NCBI RefSeq assembly: GCF_002575655.3 | Contig: NC_053039.3 | Location: 221,483,622 to 221,547,621 of the forward strand | DNA from: Aegilops tauschii subsp. strangulata | Lineage: Eukaryota > Streptophyta > Magnoliopsida > Poales > Poaceae | DNA length: 64,000 nt | Direction of reading: 5' to 3' | Shown: in pieces, positions 10,933 through 22,260 of the stretch | How the letters are laid out: every line of letters starts with the position of its first letter | Position numbering within the stretch: the first letter of the stretch is position 1 | Notes under the pieces: model-generated | The model's input: only the letters and a program-made list of their open reading frames with translations | Database searches by the model: none | Told to the model about the DNA's origin: nothing | Position numbers and translations under genes: made by a program

Positions 10933-11280
10933 ACCAGCTGCTTCAAGTTACTTGATCTCTTCTGTAATGAACTGTTACCTCTCCAAGGCCTGCTTCCGGA
11001 CTTTCTGCTTCACATGTTGGGCGTGTGGGCAGACAGCAAGGTGGTGCTTGATTACCTCCCTGGGAACACCGGGGATATCAGATGGTTGCCAAGCAAACAC
11101 ATCGATATTCACCTGCAGGAAGGCAACGAGCGCGCTTTCCTATTTGTCATCAAGGGTGGCATTGATAGTGAAAGTACCATCAATGCCTGCCAGCCCTGCC
11201 GGGACCTTCTTCACTTGGGGTGCAGCGACCTTGGATTTCTTGCTATTGGAGCTCTCCGGCAAGTCATCAACAGGCGCAGC

Positions 11281-11930
11281 CTACTCCGAAGAGGTACTCT
11301 TCCCGAATTCCTTGCCAGCGTCCTTGCTACCCTTCTTCTTTCCTCTATCCTCCTTGGCGGGAACCACTGCTGCTGCTGCCTCTGTCGTGACTGCGTCCCG
11401 GTACATCTTGTCCACACAAATGATTGCATCCTTCTCATCTGATGGGATGGTAAGGACTCCCATTGGCCCAAGCATCTTCAAGGTGTTGTAGGCATAGTGA
11501 TATGCCGCCATGAATTTAGCCAGGGCCAGGCGTCCAAGGATCCCATTGTATGGCAGGGGGAGGTCAACTACATCAAGCACAATCTTCGCAGTCTGGTAGT
11601 TCAGCTCTCCCCCAAACGTTACCGGCAACGTGATCTTTCCCTTAGGACGACTCCTGCCGGGATTAACTCCTTGAAACGTGTCGGTAACCTTTAACTCCTC
11701 TGCTATCTGAAGTTTGCTGATAACTGCCAGGGAAATCAGATTCAACCCGACCCCGCCGTCCACCAACATCTTTGTGACCTTGAGGTTGCGAATTGTTGGA
11801 GAGACCAACTATGGCAAACATCCTACCGCTGTAGTACGGTTAGGATGATCCTCTTCGTCAAAGATGATGGGCGTGCGTGACCATTTGAGCAGCTTCCGGG
11901 CCTCTGGCGCTGGTTCCACGACATTTACTA
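11281..11930 (-). pseudogene. Element D aspartic protease
   Basis: The frame 11808-11281 starts just after a stop or gap in the linker. It includes 'TKMLVDGGVGLNLIS' (catalytic D in the DGG form), 'GKITLPVTFGG' and 'PYNGILGRLALAKFMAAYH'. The C-terminal 50 residues are Lys/Glu-rich. Upstream, 11930-11809 encodes the expected 'KWSRTPIIFDEEDHPN' start of the domain with a TAG at the join. Processes the Gag-Pol precursor. Confidence 0.82.
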
Positions 11931-12450
11931 CCCGTGCCCATCGCTTGAGCTGACGGTGAGAGGCGTGCAAGGATGCACCCCCGTCAATGCACAGGGCGTC
12001 ACTGGTTTCCTCTTCATCCCCCCATCACTCTCATCATCACAGGCTTCCTTCTCTCGACCCTTGGCGGGTTTTCCTTGGTTCCTGAAGGGTTTGCCGAGGC
12101 GATTTACTTCACCGCCTTGGCCCTTACCGCCAGCGTCATTCTGACCCTTTTCCTTGTCGCGCTTCTCATACTCTGCTCTCTGTCTCTTGACAAGCTGCTC
12201 AACCTGATAGCACTCCTGAAGGTCGTGGACTTTGGTCCGATGAATCTTGCAATACGACCCATCACCTTTCTCGGCCTTCTCGGCAGTCGCGGCCTCCCAG
12301 CAGTCAGCTCACACGGAAGCTTCCTTGCCGGGGACCTCAGCTTTGGCCTTCTTGCCGGTACTAAGTGTACCCTATCCTTCAACAGTCATCACAGCCTTAT
12401 CCTTCCGCTTCTTACTGCGCTTCTTGCTCTTCTTCTGACTGGTTGATTCA
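11931..12450 (-). pseudogene. Element D gag C-terminus with zinc-knuckle-like motif
   Basis: Continues the gag that is broken off at 17006 by J. The minus strand encodes a Lys-rich stretch and then 'YCKIHRTKVHDLQECYQ', a C-x2-H-x4-H-x4-C nucleic-acid-binding knuckle of the Tat/Gypsy type, followed by Lys/Glu/Gly-rich sequence. At least two in-frame stops are present. J separates it from the capsid-like part. The duplicated attca is part of both flanks. Confidence 0.75.
12446..12450. other. Left target-site duplication of J (attca)
   Basis: attca directly before the TGTAACAG start of J. An identical copy follows its end at 17006-17010. It marks a clean insertion in the gag of D. Confidence 0.92.
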
Positions 12451-12639
12451 TGTAACAGCCTAGATTTTGGCCCTTTTCTTTTTCTTTTAATTTAATTGGT
12501 TTTTGCTCTGTTTTTCTTTTTGGAGTGGTTCTGTGGCCTTGTCACCTAGGAAATCATCCTCTTTTTCCCTCCCAAGTGGCTCATCATTCTCAAAACCTTG
12601 CCAAGATCATGTCACTCCACTGCTTGCCCAAACCCTAAT

Positions 12640-13570
12640 TTCTTTTTCTCAGGAATATTCCTTTTTCTATTAAAGGAATAACCCTGTCTGCCCTAGGTTG
12701 CGAAGCAACCTTTATTTCCATCACTCATAAAATTCCCAAATAATTCTCAAAAATTGTTTGGATCATATATTTCTCAAATATGGCAAAATATTTCATTTGT
12801 CATGTTTATCATCATGCTCAAATAATTCATTTCCTATTCTGCCCTAAATGGCACATTGTGAAGCAAGTGCTATTTTCCTTTTCCCAATTGATCTCCAACT
12901 CCTTGGACACCTTTTCCTGTCCATATCATTCCCACATCCCAAAATGCAACCTCATTTGCCTAGTAATTATTTAATTATGATTTTCCAAAGTTTCTTCCCA
13001 GAAAGAAGCTTTGTGAAGGAGGTGCAAGCTAGGCATATCTAAACGAGTTGCCATTTTGCATGATCCCTCATATCATCATATCATAGCCCTCCACCAAAGT
13101 AGATCTCATGTCATGCCTCCATGTGAGCTCATCTTCAATTCTTTGATTCTGCCCAAAATTTCAGTTTGTGAAGCAAGTATATTTTATCTTGCTCCATTAT
13201 GGCTGCCAATTTTTCTAGGCCTTCTATTATCCATATAACCTACCTCCACCCATTTTGGGAATGGTTCATCAAGCCATTATTCCTCTAGAATTTTTGCAAG
13301 TTTCTGGTCAGCAAGGATGTTTGTGAAGCAAGTACCATTTTGGTGAATCCAATTGGTATGAAACTTATACAGCATCTTTATATGATCAAATCATGAAGCC
13401 TTGCCAAACTTGAGCTCAAGTGGCCACACCATTTGAGTGCATCATCCAAATCTCATTTCTGGACCATTTTGGTCAGTTGCAAAGCAACTATGATTTATCT
13501 TGATCCAATTCTTCTCCAAGTTACCAGGATGAAAGTCCTTCTTTACCTCAACCTCGCAGACAACTCCATT
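12640..13570 (+). repeat. Degenerate tandem repeat, unit about 155 bp, six copies, in LTR J
   Basis: The motif 'tttgtgaagcaagta' or its variants recurs at 12702, 12860, 13015, 13170, 13325 and 13481 (position of the gaagcaa core), with steps of 158, 155, 155, 155 and 156 bases. Flanks are weakly shared too: 'ttctgcccaaaatttcag' before the core and 'ttatcttgatccaatt' after it. The units are old and diverged, but the spacing is very regular. Confidence 0.7.
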
Positions 13571-14263
13571 GGATCCAAAACCCTTCCTGTTGATCACTAG
13601 TGCTCACCCAAGTTTACTGCAGTAAACTTCAGAGGGTTCTTACCGTTTAACCAGATCACTTTTAACCAAGCTACCACCGTAGATGAGACCTACCCTGGAT
13701 GAACTTACCACTAGACATCATGTTCAAGCCTCTCTCCCCCGCTACATGCCAGTGCACGCGGTGACCGCGTTAATGGCATCACTGTGCACGCGCTTTGTGT
13801 GCAGTGGCCGCGCCCAGTGGCTGTTTGTGCTTCGGCACCTCCTCCTCTCGTCGCCTTAGCGCGCGTGACCGTGTCCATTGTCTTCCTCTCATCATCGCAG
13901 TTCCCCTGGACCCCTCTCCCCCTCCGTCCGCTTCCTCACCGACGCTCACCGCCGAACGCCCACGAGAGCACAGTGGCAGTTTGGCTCTGTTCGTCGCCGT
14001 CGTCATCCCCCCTGCGCCCCCTGGCCTCCTCTGCCCTGTGAGAGCCTCCACTGCTCCTCCTCGTCGCCTAACTCCGAGCTCATGCGCGTGGGCACGCGTC
14101 CGCAGCGCCGGACACACGTCCACGGCGGCGACAGCGCGGCACACCCCTCCCCCGCCTATACAAGGCCACCCCGACCCCGTCTTGCTTCACCACTGGCCCC
14201 CTGTACCTCCTCTAGCCTCCCCTGACCTCTTCCCCGAGCTCAAGCCGCCCTCCACGACCACCA

Positions 14264-14518
14264 TGGCAGCCATGGCCGCCGGCCATGCTCTGCTAAATTC
14301 ACTCAACGCCGTCCCCCTCCTTGCCTTCCACCACCACCACCAGAGGTCTCCACCACCACCCTCGAGCCTCCCCAGCCCCTCCACACTTCGCCGGAGCACC
14401 CGTAGCCGCGAGCCCGTCGACGCCCGCAGCTCCCTTCCACCGCGGCCAACGCTCCATCGTTTCCCGAGCTCCCCTGCAGCTGCCATGCCTGGGGACGCAT
14501 CCGTCTCGTCCCCCTGAA
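14264..14518 (+). other. Short GC-rich ORF in LTR J (about 84 codons), unlikely to be a gene
   Basis: Starts at an ATG in good context (ccaccatggc) about 100 bases after a TATA-like ctatacaagg. The product is Ala/Pro/Ser/Arg-rich with a run of His and Pro ('HHHHQRSPPPPSS'). The frame is open on several strands because the region is about 70% GC. It may be the leader of the LTR transcript. No family recognised. Confidence 0.25.
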
Positions 14519-16929
14519 TCCGTAGGTAGGCCGGGCATCGCTGGAGACGGCCGGTAGCTCCGGCCATCGCCGTCGGGCGCCGGCTCTGCCGTGGCCAGGC
14601 GCGGGCGAGCGCGATGGGGACGACGACCTGGGGCGAGCAAGGCGACCTCCAGGCAGGCCCCGCGCGTCAGCCACTCCACGTTGACCCAACCGGGTGCTGA
14701 CGTGGATAAGTGGAAGCGCCTTTTAGGTGAGTGCGCTTTCAGTTCTTTGAAAGCGTATTTCGCTTAGTACGCTTTCAAAGCGTATCTCCTTCTTCTGTTA
14801 TCGGGAGTGCGTTTTCCTGTTCAGAAAGCGCATTTCTCATTTTGCGCCTCTGCCTTATCCACTCAGGGACCTGTTTGCTGAAGAAATATTCACAGATTGG
14901 TCCTTCTTCTTCCACACCGTATAACTCCGCAACCGTAACTCCGAATCAGGTGAATCCAAAGCCCACTTCTTCGTTTCGTCGAGCCTGTTCTGATGGAACC
15001 ATTTTCACCATGTTTTGACATTCTGAAAATGACCATTTTGCCCCTGCCTTATTCAGCCCCCTCCGAGAGAGAACGTTTTCCGACGATCCTTTCCGCGAGC
15101 TTCTCGCACTTCTTTTCGGTGATTTCTTCCACCCCAGGCAAGCCACACCCTCCATTTGCATGATTGCAATGCAGTGACATGGTTTCTTTATTTAAACTTG
15201 TTTAAAATATTGTGTTAGCTAGGTATATTTGTTCATGGCATTTCTTGGAGTATTGTTTGATCTTGATATTGCCATGACATTGCTTGGAGATCTAGGATTA
15301 ATATTTTGATGATTATGTGGATGACATGTGCCTTCGGATTCTTAGTGGTTATTATGATTATTTTTCATGATGGTATCTGGTGATATTTTGGAGTATTACT
15401 TTGGATATCATGCTGCCTTTGGATTATTAGTGGTTAGTATGATTATTTTTCATGATGCTAGTTGACGTTCTGATGCTTGGAGTATTATTTTTGGAGATGA
15501 TGTTTACATGTGGATCTTAGCCGAATAGCTTTATTCTTGTTATTGGAGTAGTAGGATTATTGATTTTCGGATTCATCATGACAGTAGTGTTGTGCTACCC
15601 TTGGAGTATTTTGAGATGAGGAGATTATGCTTGGATTATTTGTTGGATATTGCTATGACTTGGATTATAGGTTGATAGATGATATTGGAGTATCAGTTAC
15701 CACAGTTATATTTTTGGGGCTAAATTCCGTCATTAAGTTGGTCAGGTGCCACCAAACCGGGCTTTTCCAGTGCAACCACATTTGCCTTTATGGGAAGGCC
15801 CTAATGCGGTCTATTGTCATGTCTCTCGCCGGTGCCTCCAACGAGGGAAGGTTATGGGCGTGCGTACCCTGGCCCGGTAAGCAGACATAACCTTGTGTGC
15901 CCGTTGTTGTTGTTATGGATCCGGTCCCCGTGAGGGACGTTTTGGCCACGACGGTGGTCGGTGTGTCTTTGGTAGACACGGGGCCACCCAGGAGTAAACC
16001 CAGAAGGGATGTTGGTCGGAGTGGCCGGGAGAGTGTCATGGCAGTAGATCGGTTTTGTCGGAACGCCGTTGGTCCACCCGAATGGGAGTACGAGGCCATG
16101 GGTTCCGTGGTGTGGGTAAAGTGCGCTACCTCTGCAGAGTGTGTGTATTAATCTATCGATAGTCGTGTCCTCGGTCATGGGCATGGGTTCGTACTAGGTC
16201 CCACCGTTCGATCAACACTCACATGACGGAATGACTTATAGGTGATTTATATGATGATATATTGTGAGCAGTAACAGTTTGGCAGGATGTTGATGATGAT
16301 GTTGGAGACCAAGTGTTGGTCGTGGTTGTGATCGCCGGAAAGATCACAGTTTGAGACCAAGTGTTGGTCATGGTAGCGATCGCTGGAAAGATCACCGTGT
16401 GGTTTTGATCATGAGTTGATCGAGATGGTATATTGCTTGGCCGGTTAGCCAAGAGATATGGTTATGGAGATCTGAGATGGTGATTTATCAGCATTGTATT
16501 AGTTTCATCTCATGCTTAGTAGTTGCTTCATCATGGTAGTTGTTAATTAATTAACCTGTTAATGCTATGTTATTGTCTTGCCTTGATGTTTATGGTTGTT
16601 GTGAGCTTGCAAGTACATTCAATGTACTGACCTGGCGTGTCATGCCAGATTGCAGGAGATGACATGATTGCTTGATTGCTTGTCGAGGTTGCCGTGCGTG
16701 CGAGCTAGATCGTGTCCCAGCCAGAGTCCATGCAGAGTGGAGTTCACCACCTTCGTCGTTGTTCTGCTGCTAGAAGTTTTCCGCTGCTATGAGTTGTTTC
16801 GCTGCTAGCATAGAGCAAGTGTAGTATCGCTGGCATAGTGTCGTCGTGCTGATGTGCTTCTTTGTAACATCAGACCCTTGTATTATTATTCTTGTAATAA
16901 GAGATGATTTGTTCTATGTCAAGCAGTGC

Positions 16930-16971
16930 CGTATTCCAGAGACTTCTCCTCGATCTCTGGGCTGGAATACG
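16930..16971 (+). repeat. Perfect 10-bp inverted repeat near the 3' end of LTR J
   Basis: cgtattccag (16930-16939) pairs with ctggaatacg (16962-16971) across a 22-base loop, 34 bases before the LTR end. The same arms occur in LTR I at 20888-20928. Confidence 0.85.
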
Positions 16972-17005
16972 GGGCGTTCCGGTTTCTCTGAGCCGGGGTG
17001 CCACA

Positions 17006-17010
17006 ATTCA
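17006..17010. other. Right target-site duplication of J (attca)
   Basis: Identical to 12446-12450 and directly follows the GTGCCACA end of J. Confidence 0.92.
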
Positions 17011-18585
17011 TCATCCTCTGAATCAAAATTGGTGCAATCTTCCTCTCCGGGCAACTTCCTTCCCTCCTCCATCCGAGCACACTTATCCACCCAGGTGTAG
17101 AGCTCCTTCACAGTCTTGGGCAACCGCATGTTCATCTTGGAAGGAATCCGGCGGTTGCGCATATTGGACTGGAAGGCTGCTATCATAGCTGCCGGATGGA
17201 TATTTGGGATGTTCCTATGGACTTTGTTGAATCTGTGTAAATACTTACGAAGGGTATCTCCTTCCTTCTGTTGGAGAAGCTGCAAGTCGCTGGGTCGGCC
17301 TGGCTCTTGATGGCCGCCGGTGAAGGCGCCAATGAACTCGTGGCACAGGTCGGCCCATGACAAAATGGAGTTCTCCGGCAGGTGCATCAGCCAAGACCTC
17401 ACATTGGACTTGAGGGCCAAAGGGAAGTAGTTGGCAAACACCTTCTCATCTGTTCCCCCGGCAGCCTGAACAGCGATGGTGTAGATGCTCAAAAAATCTG
17501 CTGGGTTCAGTCTCCCGTCGTACTTCTCGGGTATCTCTGGCTTGAACATGCAAACAGACGGCCAATGGACTTGCCGCAGCTCACAAGTGAAGGCAGGGCA
17601 CCCAACCTCGAAAGGTAGGCACCCGCCAACACCGAGCACAGTCTCGTCGACGTCGAGGCCATCGCGCCCATTGGTCTGGTAGTGGTCGTCGCGGTGTTGC
17701 TCGATGGTGATGCGCTCGTCTCCCACCTGCCTATGCTCCGGGGCTTGCCGTCGGCCTGGACATGCTCGAGGGTCAGAAGTGGCCATCGAGACGTCGTCAA
17801 GGTCTTGATTCTGCTGCGCTCGTGCTGGCTACCGTGGTGGGGACTGCACCATGGGGGTGGCCCCTTCCGTACGGCCAGCAGACGAGCCGTTGTCGTCTCT
17901 TGGGGAGGCCGTTGGCCCCCAGCCTCGGTGAAACCGGGCAAACTTTGGATGGTGGCATGCCATTCGTCCATATGCTCGTCCACCGGTGGAAACCTCAGCA
18001 ACAGCTGAGCCCTTGCCATGGCCTCCGTGGCTGTACTTGGAATGGGTGATCATGAAGTAGATCGCACCGTCGCTCGGCTCCTGAGCGTGCCGGAGGCGGG
18101 AGCACCGCGCCCGTGCTGTTGTGAAGCAGCCACCTGGATGGCAGGGTGGTGCGGCAAAGGCGCTCGAGGGCCAGCGGCTCCGTCGGGTGCAGTGACTTGG
18201 TCGACCCGTCCCGGGGAAGGCGCACGCACTGCGGTCGTACCGTAGTGGGGGTGGCCGGAGGGCGGCGATTCGCCCCGGTCCGAGCGCTGTTGCTGCGGCT
18301 GTGCCCGTCGGCGAGAGGAAGGGGCGCGGATGGAGTAAACCCTTCACCCGTACCTTGTGGAACATGGCCGTCGGGGCGTTGCTAATTTTGTTCTCCTCCG
18401 GTGCCTCCTACTTATGTGTCGACCGCGGGGGAAGTAGTGACGATGACGCCTGCTCCGACCACATCCCCAGCGGCTTCCACGTCCTCGCGTGCCTTCGCAT
18501 CCCCCGCAGCATTAGAGGTCGCGGGCGGCGGAGCCTTTGAGGTGGACGGATGAGCCGAAGCACTGGCTTTCTTCTTGGGCACCAT
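17006..18585 (-). pseudogene. Element D gag, N-terminal and capsid-like parts
   Basis: A likely start is the ATG at 18585 ('MVPKKKASASAHPST'), about 80 bases past the primer site. The first 300 codons are low-complexity Ala/Pro/Gly/His and broken by at least two frameshifts. The frame 17786-17006 gives the Retrotrans_gag core: 'FKPEIPEKYDGRLNPADFL', 'FANYFPLALKSNVRSWL', 'LSWADLCHEFIGAFTGG' and 'KEGDTLRKYLHRFNKV'. It is cut at 17006 by solo LTR J and resumes at 12450. Confidence 0.85.
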
Positions 18586-18663
18586 GGTCGATGGCGCTGT
18601 CGAAGGTGAAGACGATGATGAAGATGACGCGCTACACACGCCTTCAGGTTCGCGCAAGCGACC

Positions 18664-18681
18664 CCCCTACCTGGCGCACCA
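18664..18681 (-). other. Element D primer binding site
   Basis: Minus strand TGGTGCGCCAGGTAGGGG, four bases after the LTR end. It differs by one base from the site of element B and fits the same presumed tRNA-Arg primer. Confidence 0.7.
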
Positions 18682-18685
18682 AAGA

Positions 18686-19591
18686 TGTCGTGGGAAACCA
18701 CGGCCACCTATGGTACCAGAGGGCCCCTTGCTGGTTCGCCAGGGGGACGTTCCGTTGTACAAAGAGCAGACGAGCATGGGGCAGCAGAGCAGAGATCACG
18801 CAGGCAATTTTACTCAGGTCTGGGCCGCTGTGAGGCGTACAACCCTACTCCTGCTTTGGTGGATTGATGGTGGAAGAGTGGTGGTAGAGCATAGTACACT
18901 TGCCCGGCAGGGGCGGCAGTGGCCACGCGCGTATGGGTATGAGTTGTCCAACCTTCTAACCCTTTCTACGGTTGCCATGGGCCTCCTTTATAGATTAAGG
19001 GGTTACCACAATGGCAGAGTAGTCATTATGCACTGATAAGATAGCAAACAATGCTATCATACCTAACTCTATAGGCTGACAGGGTGCATTAAATGCACCA
19101 CTTAACGTCACGTCGTTGGTTGCCCGGCAAGCCTTGCCGGGCTATCTTGCCAGCTTCATACCTGCTCGCTTGACATGTCGCAGGACGGGTGTCGTCTGTA
19201 GGCATCTTCTGTAGAGAAAAGCTGCCATGTGGCGGATGGCTGCCACTAAGTCACCCTGCGGCTTGACACCGCACTGATTGACGACGCGGGTCATGGTGGA
19301 GTGGTTGGGTGAGGTGGTTCTTCCCTCGTGTGTCCTGGCAAGCCCTGCCGGGACGTCTTGAGTGCCTTCTTCTAGGGGTGGCCTCGCCCATGCCGGGCTT
19401 GCCTACCCGACAAGGGAGGCTCTTCTTCTGATGGTATCTCATTTCCCTGGCTTGACTCTGGTCCCCTTGATCTGCATGTTGATCCTTCGAAGCTCTTGGT
19501 CTCTTGTACTCTGACTTGGGTTGGTGCCTCGATCCTGTTCCCGTGCATGTGCACAGTCTAGGCAACAGACCCAGGGTTTGTTGCACCGACA
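18686..19591 (-). repeat. Element D 5' LTR (about 906 bp)
   Basis: Bounded by tgtcgtgg on the left and ccgaca on the right, an imperfect terminal inverted repeat. The primer site lies just outside the left edge. A minus-strand TATAAAGG box lies at 18992-18985. Repeated 'gccgggc'/'cccggcaag' motifs are also scattered in the 3' region of D (7060-7190). The right edge is set by homology of the following sequence to LTR J. No second LTR is in the window for proof. Confidence 0.68.
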
Positions 19592-20962
19592 CCGGACTTT
19601 AATTGAACTTGAACACCTGTTGGCTGAGTCATGGTGCCATCGAAGTCGAGCTGACCAGTGCAGCCACACTTGCTTTATGGGGGCTCCTAACTGGGTCTAT
19701 TGTCATGCCTCTCGCTGGTGCCTCCAACTAGGGAAGGTTATGGGCGCGCGCTACCCTGATCAGGTAGACGGACATAAGCCTTGTGTGCTTGTGTTGGTTT
19801 CAGCGCTCTTCTCCCCGTTTAGGATTGTTTGTTTTGCCACCACGGTGGCCGTTGGGTGTCACGAGGTGACATCAGGTCCACCCATGACTTAGCCCAAAGG
19901 GGAGTTGGTCGGAGTGGCCGGGAGAGTGTCATGGCAATAGATCGGTTTTGTCGGAACGCCGTTGGTCCACCCGAATAGGAGCACGAGGCCTTGGGTTCCG
20001 CAGTGTGGGTACCATGTGCTAACCTCTGCAGAGTGTTTAATCTATCGATAGTCGTGCCCGCAGATAAGGTCCTAGTTCGTAGTAGGTCACACTATGGGTC
20101 AACAACAATAATAACCTGTTTAATAACAACCCCGGTTCGATGATGAAAGAAGTGGTTGATTCTTATGTGATCGCGAGAGGCACAATGGTATCGAGGATAC
20201 CGAAGATGGTTGAGATTTATGGTGTTATGCGAGAATCAAGGGTAAAGATCAAGCTCCTTGTGGTCATGTAATGATTACTATGGTATTGTTAATACCAAGC
20301 TTGATTTGGTCCTGAGGTGATCGTGTGATGACCATGATGGTAAGTGATTCATGTGGTGGTTACGAGGTAACCCCGAACAGAGTAAGTTGGTGCATGATAT
20401 TGTTAACATGTTGCATGATAGTATCATCATATGTTCATGCCATGCTCATCTAGTATTGTTCTAGTGCTATCTTGTTCACCATGTCCATGCCATGTTGCTC
20501 TAGCTGTATCATGTTCATCCTTGCTAAGTAACCTGTAAATGCCATGCTGTTGTTTGTCTTGATTGCTTTGGTTGCTGTGAGCATGCAAGTACATTCAATG
20601 TACTGACCTGGTGTGTCATGCCAGTTTGCAGGTCATGCCTTGCCTACTTGCTTGTTTGCCGAGGATCTTGTGTTTGTGAGCTAGGATAAACGTTCCAGCC
20701 AGCGTCCCTGCGGAGTGGAGTCCATTGTCGTCATTGTTCCGCTGCTAGAATCTATCCCGCTGCTATGTGTTGTTCTACTGCTTGCATAGAGCAACCTTGG
20801 CAGGCCTAGTGTCGCCCTGCCGATGTAATCCCCTTGTATCCATATTGATTGTAATAAAGAGCTGATTTGTTCTATGCCAAGCAGTGTCGTATTCCAGAGA
20901 CATACCTCTATCACTGGGCTGGAATACGGGGCATTCCGGTCTCTCTGAGCCGGCGTGCCACA
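19592..20962 (+). mobile_element. I: 3' part of a J-type long LTR, cut by element D
   Basis: Aligns with J from about 15745 to its end: shared 'tctattgtcatg', 'ctctcgc', 'gtgcctccaac', 'ggtcggagtggccgggag', 'ccactcgtaatcg'-like stretches, the 'agtacattcaatgtactgacctgg' region (16612 in J, 20588 in I), the terminal stem-loop and the gccaca end. The left part is lost at the insertion point of D. The right end abuts the LTR of element C, where gttgt (20963-20967) would be its target duplication. Confidence 0.8.
20888..20928 (+). repeat. Perfect 10-bp inverted repeat near the 3' end of LTR I
   Basis: cgtattccag (20888-20897) and ctggaatacg (20919-20928) are conserved with J although the loop differs in sequence and by one base in length. 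Confidence 0.85.
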
Positions 20963-22245
20963 GTTGTCAATTCAACCACACCTGAAAGACTTAATATGTG
21001 CAACAAAATATTTAGTAGCAAAGTAGTATGGAAGTAACGGTAACGGTGGCAAAAGTAACAGTAGTAGTTTTGTAGCAATCGTAACAGTGGCAACGGAAAA
21101 GTAACTTAGCAAAGATCAATATGAAACGAGCTCGTAGGCAATGGATCAATGATGGATAATTATGTTGGATGGCATCCATCATGCAACAGTTATAACATAG
21201 GGTGACACAGAACTAGCTCCAATTCATCAATATAATGTAGGCATGTATTCCGAATGTAGTCATACGTGCTTATGGAAAAAGAACTTGCATGACATCTTTT
21301 GTCCTACCCTCCCATGGCAGCAAGGTCCTAATGGAAACTAAGGGATATTAAGGCCTCCTTTTAATAGAGAAACGGACCAAAGCATTAGCACTTAGTGAAT
21401 ACATGAACTCCTCAAACTACGGTCATCATCGGGAAGTGTCCCGACTATTGTCACGCCGGGGTTGCCAGATCATAACACGTAATAGGTGACTATAACTTGC
21501 AAGATAGGATCAACAACACAAATATATTCATGAAAACATAATAGGTTCAGATCTGAAATCATGACACTCGGGCCCTAGTGACAAGCATTAAGCATAGCAA
21601 AGTCATAGCAACATCATTATTAGAACATGGTGGATACTAGGGATCAAACCCTAACAAAACTAACTCGATTACATGGTAAAGCTCATCCAACCCATCACCG
21701 TCCTGCACGCCTACAATAGGATTACTCACGCACGGCCGTGAGCATCATGAAATTGGTGATGGAGGATGGTTGATGATGACGATGGCCACGATTTCCCCTC
21801 TTCGGAGCCCAAAACGGACTCCAGATCTGCCCTCCCGAGGAAGAACAGGAGGTGGCCGCGGCTCCATATCGTAAAACGGGATGAATCCTTCTATCTGATT
21901 TTTTCTCCCTGAACATGAATATATGGAGTTGGAGTTGAGGTCGGTGGAGCTTCGTGGGACCCACAAGACAGGGGCGCGCCTAGGGGGTAGGGCTTGCCCC
22001 CACCCTTGTGGATAGGTGGTGGGCCCCCCTCAGTTGATTATTTCACAAATATATTTTTATTCCAAAAATATTCTCCGTGAAGTTTCGGGTCATTCCGAGA
22101 ACTTTTATTTCTGCACAAAAATGAAACCATGGCAATTCTGCTGAAAACAGCGTCAGTCCGGGTTAGTTCCATTCAAATCATGCAAATTAGAGTCCATAAC
22201 AAGGGCAAAAGAGTTTGTAAAAGTAGATACGATGGAGACATATCA
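20963..22245 (-). repeat. Element C 3' LTR, 3' end missing
   Basis: The minus strand starts TGATATGTCTCC at 22245, directly after the poly-G tract, and runs to 20963, where LTR I was inserted. About 1.28 kb remains. The stretch around 21740-22000 (minus) has an open frame of 70-80 codons, as such LTRs often do, but no known domain. Confidence 0.75.
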
Positions 22246-22260
22246 ACCCCCCCCCCCCCA
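22246..22260 (-). other. Element C polypurine tract, 13 consecutive G on the minus strand
   Basis: Thirteen C on the + strand (22247-22259) lie immediately inside the LTR. This is the RNase-H-resistant purine tract that primes plus-strand DNA synthesis. Homopolymer length may be uncertain in an assembly. Confidence 0.85.

Larger units (their letters stand above)
12451..17005 (+). mobile_element. J: 4.55-kb solo LTR of a long-LTR Gypsy family
   Basis: Starts TGTAACAGCC and ends GTGCCACA, with perfect 5-bp duplications outside. There is no gag-pol inside and no second LTR, so this is one very long LTR left after recombination between the two LTRs of a full element. Parts: an AT-rich left third with about 155-bp periodic repeats, a GC-rich block (about 13740-14690) with a TATA-like ctatacaagg near 14156, and an AT-rich right third closing with a stem-loop. 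Element I carries the same 3' part. The length recalls the barley Sukkula family, a guess from memory. Strand is inferred from the TATA-like box. Confidence 0.8.
6654..19591 (-). mobile_element. Element D: Ty3/Gypsy retrotransposon, gag to integrase, interrupted by solo LTR J
   Basis: Minus-strand order: 5' LTR (19591-18686), primer site (18681-18664), gag (18585-17006, then 12450-11810 after J), protease (about 11930-11281), RT (10932-9950), RNase H (9943-8987), integrase (8983-7710) and a non-coding 3' part. The 3' LTR is not in the window: element A sits at 6653/6654 inside the 3' part, and the continuation left of A is not recognisable. The five bases outside the LTR, ccgga (19592-19596), are the presumed target duplication in long LTR I. 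Several frameshifts and stops make it inactive. Confidence 0.82.

Noticed and set aside
13795..14517. A 240-codon ORF in LTR J as a protein-coding gene
   Set aside because: Same reasons: GC-driven open frames on both strands, low-complexity product, inside a solo LTR.
12451..17005. J as a complete two-LTR retrotransposon
   Set aside because: No internal repeat of its ends, no primer site or polypurine tract, no gag-pol; one LTR with flanking duplications fits better.
21745..21966. Minus-strand ORF of 73 codons in the LTR of C
   Set aside because: Short, no domain, and inside LTR sequence.
22247..22259. Poly-C run as a sequencing artefact
   Set aside because: It lies exactly at the polypurine tract position next to an LTR start, so the run itself is expected; only its exact length is uncertain.
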